From Ottelia alismoides (lineage: Eukaryota > Streptophyta > Magnoliopsida > Alismatales > Hydrocharitaceae): a stretch of DNA of 64,000 nt. Location: positions 1-64,000 of the forward strand of contig JAZKJV010011598.1 of the NCBI GenBank assembly GCA_037367405.1, in the 5' to 3' direction. The notes under the pieces were generated by a model. That model did no database searches, had not been told where the DNA came from, and worked only from the letters and a program-made list of their open reading frames with translations. A program made the translations under genes and the position numbers. Below are positions 56,382 through 64,000 of the stretch, one piece after another; within the stretch, counting starts at the first letter, position 1; each line of letters opens with the position of its first letter.

Positions 56382-59300
56382 TGACGAGTCACTAGATACT
56401 AGATTTAATTCGCTCACGTTGTAGCACGTGTACTTAGCGATTCGGTCAGAACCGAGAGAGAATCTCCGTGAAGAGTGTCTCGGCTTTAATTTATATCCCG
56501 GGCAAGTCCGGGGTCGAACACAGGGAGGCAAAGGAACTACTTGAGATTAATTTGCAAACTTAGGTTTAGATTTCCAACGGTATTTTTTTAGATTTTTTAT
56601 GCAAAAATCAAAGCAAATGCAAGATGCGGTGAATTAAGACACTAAGAAAACACACAACAAGGCCAAATTAATTTTAATGGAAAAGAAGTCCAAATTAGCC
56701 AATTCGTATTTTTCCTAGAGTCCTAATCCAGAGATGAACACAAAACACATTTTTTTGGAATTTTAGGGGTTAAAATGCAATAACTAAAAATGCACACTTT
56801 TTATGTGTTTTTTCGCAATTTATGACATAAACAGTAAGCAAAAATTATGAAAAAATTACTGGAACTAAAACATCATGCAAGGAGACTACAGTATTTTTTT
56901 TGGATTTTTCTGACAAATTATGATTTTTTATGTATTTTTTAGTGAAATCAGAGTGACAGCAAGTAAATAATTTCTAATAAATCCACATTATAAAATTAAT
57001 CAGTGTGCGAATTATCTCAGGTAGATATTTAGATGAGCAATCCAGGAGACTTGAAATTTCGTGAAAAGGATATCTGTGGATTTAATTAAAAATCAAATAC
57101 TAAATTTACTCTACAAATTATTACAAGCACAAGACAACTCCAATTTAAATGAAATTTGGACAGTAATTAAATCACATATCAAGGCATCCCATATAATTTT
57201 TGTGGAATTTTTAGAGCAACCATTTGTGAGATATTAATTTAATAGCACGGAATGGGTAAACTATGTAAAATTTCAGTTGAACAATTTTAGTTAATTACCC
57301 ATATCTCACAAAAATACAAGTAAATATTCAAAATGTAGACAAGAAGTTGCTCAACATAATGGTATTTTTCATTGAATAAAAGATGCAAAAGCGAGGTCCA
57401 AATTAATACACAAACATAGGGGTCTTTGTGCAATACAGAAATTCAAAAGAAACTCAAACTTATGTACAGGGACTTTTTTGTAATTACATAAACTATAAGG
57501 GACAAACATGCAATATTTACAATAAAAAAAATAAAAGAAAAAGTAGACCTCTTCTTCTTCCCAGGGATGCACGGCTGGAACCCAACAAGGGGGGTCGGGC
57601 GGCGCCGGCGGTGGCGCGCCGCGCGCGGAGGGCGGCACGGGGACGCTGGGCGGCCGGCGCTGCGAGGCCGCGGCGGCGAGCGGAGGCCCCGTGCGGTTGG
57701 AAGGTGGCAGCTGGGAGGTGGCGACGGTACTGGGGGTGCAAGGGGAGCGGCGGCAGGCCGCGGGGCGGAGCGGCGCCGTGCGCACGCGCGGCAGAGCCGG
57801 TGGAGAGGAGGGGGGCGCAGCCGACGCCGGCCGCGGCGGCGCCGAGCGGGTGGCGGAGAAGAGGGGGTGGGGCGGCGGCGGTTGCCGCTGCTCCACCTGT
57901 GCGTTTATTTTTATTTTTTTTAAAATTTTTTTTTGATTTCTTTTTTTTCTGCTGTAATGCAAACTCATTTTTTTTATTTATATTTTTTTGTTTTGTTTAA
58001 ACAGAAAATGAATAAAGGCAAAATGAACAAATGTTTTTAATTTTTTTTTGTTTAAATAAAAGGATGAAGAAATGCAAAAGGACAAATATGCACAAATGCA
58101 AATATGATGGTGGTTTGATCGTGATGTTATGAAAATAAAAAATGATATGGGGTTATGATGGATAAAAAATGATAGTGATCCAAACAACAAAGAAACAAGA
58201 TATTAGATAAAATAAAATAACAAGAGAAACGAGGAGGAATACTTACCTGTTCTTCGCCGGATTGGCAGAGCAGTCTACGCTGAACTCCTGTCGCCGCCTC
58301 GATCCGATTGGCGAAATAAAAATCGGAGAAGCTACGCGAGCTCGATGAGGAACTCGTGACGCGGAGCGGGGCTCCGCGGATCTCACCTGAAGGAGGTCGT
58401 CGCTTGAGGAAGACGTTTCGCCGCTGTTACCAACGCCACGTTCCAAGCTCTCTCCTTTTTCTATAAGAATGGCGGATGCGAAAAAATGAGGATGTACAAA
58501 TGAATATAAAGAGAAGAGAAAGAGAGGTTAGAATGGTGGTGGTGTTGAATGGGAAGTTGTATTATTGGTGGAGTTGAATGGGAGGTTGGTGGAAGAATAT
58601 GGAGTGGAATGGGAGTTATTAAAAATGATGGAGTTGAATAGAAGTTGGTGGTAGAGAAGTTATTGTAGAGAATGAGAAAAAATAAATACATAAATAATGA
58701 TATAAAGTATGCTACTTTAAATACAACAAAAAATAAAGAGGGAAAAAAATAGTGGTGAATTTACAAATAAATACATACAACATGTACACTTTTTGTTTAC
58801 TTTTCTAATTTGTATTTTTTTAATAAGAGATATTTACAACGGAAAAATACTATAAAATAATATAATTAAAATACAACACAATCATGATATTTTTGTATTT
58901 TTAGCAATTATGAAAGATACAATAAAAATTAAAGAAAGAATGAATATATACAAGGTATACAATGTACATCTAGGTCTCAAAACCCAACTTTTGCAAACGA
59001 GCTCCGATTTTAATGAAACCACTTCCGTTGGATAGATAATTTTCTAACTTGAACTTTAAAAGTGAGTTTGGTGAATTTGGAGTTCATACGGAGCGGGAAT
59101 TTAGCTTGGAAGTTGGTCTTTACGGCTTTTTCCCATTGGGATCTAGGAGCATTTATTTGAGATATAATTTGTTTTGTATTTTTGTATTTTTATGTACATT
59201 ATTATAAACAAGTTAGAGAAAGAATTAGGCAAAAAGAAGTTGAAATGAAATTATTAAAAATACATGAAGTTTTGGGTTATTTACATGTATAAAACTCCTT

Positions 59301-59477
59301 TATTTTTGCGGCTTTTTAGTGTTATTTATTTTGTACAATCTAATATATAATAATTAGTGTGTTTTATTTACAAGAGTCATTTTGTTAATTTATGTATTTT
59401 ATGGACATTTATTTGGGATTTTACTCAGGGATTTTGCTAAGATCAAGATAATAAGATGATGAATCGTGGATTCATCA
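56382..59477 (-). repeat. 5' LTR of the Athila-like element
   Basis: 3096 bp, about 99% identical to the 3' LTR. One 16-bp difference at about 57780-57790 removes one of two GCACGCG copies that the other LTR keeps (about 49074-49100). The minus-strand splice donor AACAG/GTAAGTAT is at about 58241-58251. Confidence 0.93.
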
Positions 59478-62400
59478 ATATCCCTACAACTTCATTGAGT
59501 TGAGGTGAATCAGGAGGAGTGAGATAAAAACAACATTCCTTTCTCTATAAGTATTCTTTTGAATTTATCTAATAGGTACTGGCTACCTTGGTCAGATCAA
59601 ATTCTTTTCATTTTCTTTCTAACTTTGGTTCTTAACCAAAATCATGAAATCTTTTAACATTTCAAAGGTTTCTAATGGGTAAATCATTAATGTATATCGC
59701 ATATCATTAATGTTCATTATGGTATAGAGAGTCCACAGACATTAATATGTATGAGGCCTTGAATACGTCGACATCTTACACCACTCCTAGAGAAGGGTGC
59801 ATCGAAATTTTAACTTTGGATACAATATTCACAAGTATGTAAGATTTGAACCTTTAGAAAATATGAAGTTCCATCTCTTACTAGTCTATTGATTGTATCA
59901 ATAGACATATATCTAAGGCTTGGTGTCCAATCATTGTCAAATGATCTTTATCATTCTTTTGATCCTTTAGGATTTAATTTCCAGTATTAGAAATGTTAAT
60001 GAACTATTCATTAATATTCTAATTTAATAGAGTCCTCTAGATGTTAGATTACTATTTGAAATATATCCATCAAAACTCTTTATGATGAATCTATTTCAGA
60101 ATGCATGTCTATTTCTAATAAGTTTAGAAATAAACAATGAACGTACTCTAATATCTAGGTCATAGAGACATTATCTAAGACTAAGGTCTCTCCCACTGAA
60201 AATATATACTCTTTCTATCCAATGGAGATTGTTGCAATAATTGCATCAACTTCCATGTGGATGACTATAAACCTTGATATCAAACTTTCTAGTCTTCTAA
60301 AAAAATATGTGCAACCAATTGCAAGTGTTATTAGAAGAAGGAGATACAATTATCAGACTTTTAGTCTTATCTAATAAGTAAATTTCAATGATGATATGTA
60401 GATGTAGAATATCTCGATGCACTATCTGGGTCCTTCTCTAAGGATCTTAGATAGTCAAGATAATCATATTATCAATACATTTGCTTGTTACAGTATTGGC
60501 ATTCATCCAACTCTTTGGACGTCATGTATATGGAAGTCACAGAAGTACAATCAATTCTTTGACTCTACTTCTTACATGGGTCAGACCCATACTTCCACTG
60601 TGCTTCTTTAATACTTAAGCAACCGTTGCTTAAGATAAAGGATCTCTTAAATTGAGTAGGTCCTCAAGGGACTTTAATATAAGAGTATTTCAACATTTAT
60701 TCTTACTTCATCATATTCATACAATATGAATATTATGATGCTTCATGAAATACTTGAGTAGAGATAACAGAATGATAACATTCATCATATCCACACTCTT
60801 CTTAATTCAAAAAGAACTTTGGTTCAGGCAGACACTCAAACATTTTGAGTACATCATCTCTTATCGAGCTACGATTCTGCAGAATGCAACGAATCATGTT
60901 ATTCATGATTAAATGTTGAGAGCACATATGTTTGCCAAACATCTTCTTCAATTTTATAAGGATTCTGACAATTACGATCATCATCTATATGATACTTCCA
61001 AAGCACATTTGATGAGTGATCAAGACTGTAGAGACATACAAATCATAGGTTGTTGTCCTATTATCAATTTAATTGTCATTCCTCATTATTATGAGGAAAC
61101 TTGCACATTGCAATCACATGCATTATATGTCCAACTGCAAGTACTATATCTTGATCATGGATGCAATCGATGATATTATATTGGTTATGATTGAGTATAA
61201 TTTTGAGTGGGTTCAATGAAGGTTATCTGAAATAAGATAATTTGCATAAATATATTTTACTTTGATTAAAGATTTTTATATAAAAGTTGTATTACCTTTT
61301 AAACTCTGAAGTTCATTCCCTTATTCACTTTCAAAGCAAGAGATATACTCACCGTTATATTTCTAGCAAGATCTGGAATATCCATTCTACTTTGTTACAT
61401 CCCAATTATATGAGAACTTGCTACTCCGATAAAAAGAAGCGGAAACTCATACCGCCTTGCAAGTCCAACTTGTATTTCCCAATCTGGTCTTTAACACCTG
61501 AGCCCACCACCCCTACAGTGATGTTGACTTGTTGTTAATTGAATCCACTGTCAATAGGAATAACACTCGCTATGTGCAATCCAATACTACCCCAGTTATA
61601 TGAGGATCAATATTGGGGTCACTATGTATATAGCCTTACTCTTTCGAGAAACAAAGAGCCAGATCCATGTGCATTTGTATGTAGGAGCTGTCAATTTAGA
61701 CAAACGTCTCCAGCATACAATCCATGGCGATGAAATACTTTGCCTTGATGAGAGACTATGGATGTCATTTATATGATCACCCATATCCCATTCAAATTTT
61801 AATTAATCATTATGAATCATATTCACATAACTAATTCTTCCAAGGGAACTATAGCTCTATTTAAAATAGTCTATTTATTTTAATTGGAGTAATTAATTTA
61901 ATCACATTAAATCATTATCAATCCAATCAATCAACCAACAAATAATTAGAGTTTTCTTGATATTATCATATAATATTATGCTCACACAAGTACGTATTAG
62001 TCTTGAGTTTTAGTAATTAGAGTACAATTTGATTTACTCATATCATCCTATCATCGAGATGGATCAAGCCAAGTCGGACAAACAATGCTAAAAGGAAGCT
62101 TTTCCACTTCAAATGCTGCGGAGGGCGCCAATTAAGTAACCCGTTAGCATGCCCATGGCCTAGACACCATAATGACTCAAGAACAATAATCGTTAGATCA
62201 ATGTACTTGTAGTTTTATCGATCATTCCTTTGATGACCGACATTATACTATCTAGTAATTTCTCAGAAATCCCAGTCATCTTAAAACAAAGTTGAGATCC
62301 TAAATTTTTAATCATATCAAGCAAGCATTTTTTGCATGTAAAAGTGGACCTACATCTATTGTAAGTTAAACTAGGGTTTTTGTAATGAAACATCCATTCA

Positions 62401-62936
62401 ATGGTTATTGATGTTTAATCAAATATTTCCAAAATAAATGTTTAAGAATCAATTAATAATGGCAAATCCATAATTTTCTTGATTGCCATTGAATGATAAA
62501 CATAGAAAGCAATCTCTATGATTCAAAGATCATCCGACCCATCTCCACTAAATATGGAATATTTAGGGCAAATGGAGTCGGAATCGCGCAAAATAAAATC
62601 GTACAGTTTGCTGGTTTAATTATCTACCTAGTTAAGTGTTTATTTCATGTTTCATGATGGGAAAACAGTAATAAAAAATCAATTTATTACAGATTTGTGA
62701 ATACATGTAAAAATGATACGACTGCAAGAACTTTTCGAATTTTAATTTATGCACCTTTCGTGCCAACAATTGGCTACTATTTTGAGGACATATTTAGACA
62801 TTCTAACTACATTTTATTATCTAAAAATTTCGTCCAACCAGTGCATAAACATGATTTTTAATTTTAGCGAAAAATAATTTGAAACATGCATTATATGCAC
62901 AAACCACAAGTCCCCGCGCAATTGATATACAAAACC
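59478..62936 (-). pseudogene. Copia A2 internal region, integrase to leader side
   Basis: Collinear in reverse with A1 from about 32130 down to about 28900. For example, 61500-61790 matches 29830-30110, including the CTTTCGAGAAACAAAGAG(C/T) phrase. All frames are broken. The end of the internal region next to the missing 5' LTR and primer site is replaced by the A3 LTR. Confidence 0.75.
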
Positions 62937-64000
62937 TGTTGGACATGCGAGCCCACGACGAGCCATTATGCAATAAATGTTATTGCAAATATCATTCCCT
63001 GATATGAATTGAAGAATAACTATTTTGCATAATAGGTCTCTTAGTACAATTAGGGTTATGTACCATGGCCATGTTAATGATCATACAACTGTTTATTCAA
63101 TTATTGAATCATAGAGGCTGGTGCTTGGATGAATATCTAAAGAGTTAGATTGAGGACTCATCAGGTACCGTCAAATTATTATTAAGAGATGATCTCCATC
63201 CTAAGAAAGAGATGGCAATCCTTTCTCTAAAGGCTGATATCTAACCGACATCTTGATGCAGGTCTTCTACATAGGAATAGAGATTCGAAGGTGATAGATA
63301 AGTTAGGTCGAAGAGTTGACATAACGGGATCGAGATAACCAAAGTCTTATGTCACATATGTTGTCACGATATAGGCAAGCATCCTCTGATCGGAGACAGA
63401 TGTATTATTATATGTCTGAGTGTGTACATTTGGCAGACCAATGGGTTGATGACCTAACCAAAGTCTATACACCGGCGCGCTGGTGTGCATGCAAGGGTAT
63501 ATGAGTAATACGATCTCTCAAAGGGATCATACAGGTTCATTACTGAATCGGAAGACATGAGCTCACTCATGAGATATTGGAAAGGATCAAATTCCGTGCA
63601 CGGTTGTCTCGCTTTGGAAGCGTGCTAAATTTGTAAGGTTTGGTATATGCTTTTGGAAAGTATATGATCAACACCTGGGTATGATATATGCTTTTGGAAG
63701 TATATGATCGATAGCAACTCCTAATAGCCAAATGAGAAACTTAATGATAAAACCCTGAAGGAGACAGTCTAAATAGATCTAAAACTTTGGGTTTATTCTC
63801 GGTCTTCCAGTATGCAGGATGTACATGTATTAGGAATGTCTAAGGGTGATGTGATCGAAAACGATTGTATAACCATGACGCTTCCATTCCGAGGGAGTAA
63901 TGAAACAGGTCTAGATTTTAGTGACTCCTTTCAGTAGAGAAGTGATCTGATCTTGGTCCAAATGTTGGACATTGATCTGAACGCGATTTAGTTGCAATGA
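62937..64000 (+). repeat. Copia A3: start of an LTR of the same family, cut by the window edge
   Basis: It begins TGTTGGACATGCGAGCCC and follows the A1 LTR in the same order with scattered substitutions and small indels, so it is a more distant copy than the A1 pair. It is oriented opposite to A2. The five bases before it (AAACC, 62932-62936) would be the target duplication if this is a separate insertion. Its other end is outside the window. Confidence 0.88.

Larger units (their letters stand above)
47676..59477 (-). mobile_element. Athila-like LTR retrotransposon, non-autonomous, 11.8 kb
   Basis: Two LTRs of 3115 and 3096 bp (47676-50790, 56382-59477) with TG...CA ends and an ATATC duplication enclose a 5.6-kb interior on the minus strand. 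The primer site matches tRNA-Asp, characteristic of the Athila lineage of Ty3/gypsy. The interior has one long frame (gag-pro-like, 52788-55199) and no RT, RNase H or integrase. The space where pol would lie holds a T-rich tract and repeated polypurine/hairpin modules. The LTRs differ by about 30 substitutions plus small indels (about 1%), so the insertion is recent. Movement would need proteins from a full element. Confidence 0.93.
42044..62936 (-). mobile_element. Copia A2: minus-strand relative of A1, hosting two insertions
   Basis: The 3' LTR (42044-45668) is similar to the A1 LTRs in reverse and carries a Mutator-like insert. The purine tract GCTAATGGAAGAC follows, then an internal region collinear with A1, interrupted at 47675/59478 by an Athila-like element. 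Collinearity with A1 continues to about 62900, a few hundred bases short of the expected primer site. There another LTR (A3), in the opposite orientation, begins. A2 is more diverged from A1 than the A1 LTRs are from each other, so it is older. Confidence 0.85.

Overview
The window is nuclear DNA of a flowering plant, probably a monocot although the sequence does not settle this. It is a transposon graveyard between genes. I find no intact cellular gene. Host remnants are a malectin/LRR receptor-kinase pseudogene (pieces at about 24.0, 39.3 and 39.9-40.5 kb) and a 2-oxoglutarate/Fe(II) dioxygenase pseudogene (about 16.1-16.8 kb). The only long uninterrupted ATG reading frame belongs to a retrotransposon (52788-55199, minus strand).

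Left third (1-23 kb). The 3' end of a long Ty3/gypsy-type LTR (1-2406) cuts into a CACTA TNP2-like transposase pseudogene. An AT-rich stretch with foldbacks and tandem repeats follows. An old minus-strand Copia (about 5.75-14.86 kb) is split by a second, plus-strand Copia (about 7.3-12.34 kb). A 374-bp foldback element with a 9-bp target duplication lies beside the dioxygenase pseudogene. A 5'-truncated L1-type LINE (18884-21644) has an 18-bp target duplication and a poly-A tail. Tourist-like MITEs lie at 22.2-23.1 kb.

Middle (24-42 kb). A non-autonomous short-LTR element sits inside the malectin exon of the receptor-kinase pseudogene. It is arranged LTR-body-LTR-body-LTR inside a single 5-bp duplication (GGAAC). 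Its first body is interrupted by a complete Copia element (26009-36649, 2.66-kb LTRs, duplication GAGTA), whose LTRs are nearly identical but whose pol is dead. Downstream lie the kinase exons and then a minus-strand Copia gag remnant with its own primer-binding site and LTR.

Right third (42-64 kb). A second copy of the long-LTR Copia family lies on the minus strand (42044-62936). A Mutator-like element (44402-45498, 9-bp duplication) is inserted in its LTR. An 11.8-kb Athila-like element (47676-59477, LTRs about 3.1 kb, duplication ATATC, tRNA-Asp primer site) is inserted in its integrase region. A third family member begins at 62937 and runs off the window.

The most unusual signals are these: (1) the Athila-like element carries five copies of an identical 14-nt polypurine-tract motif, each next to a stem-loop, with paired base changes in one stem; (2) the long-LTR Copia family carries a string of short palindromes sharing an RTG centre but with different arms; (3) the Athila-like element keeps an 803-codon frame with a retropepsin-like fold, an altered catalytic motif and no recognisable capsid or pol; (4) that element has a perfect splice donor in its LTR and a strong acceptor touching the gag ATG.
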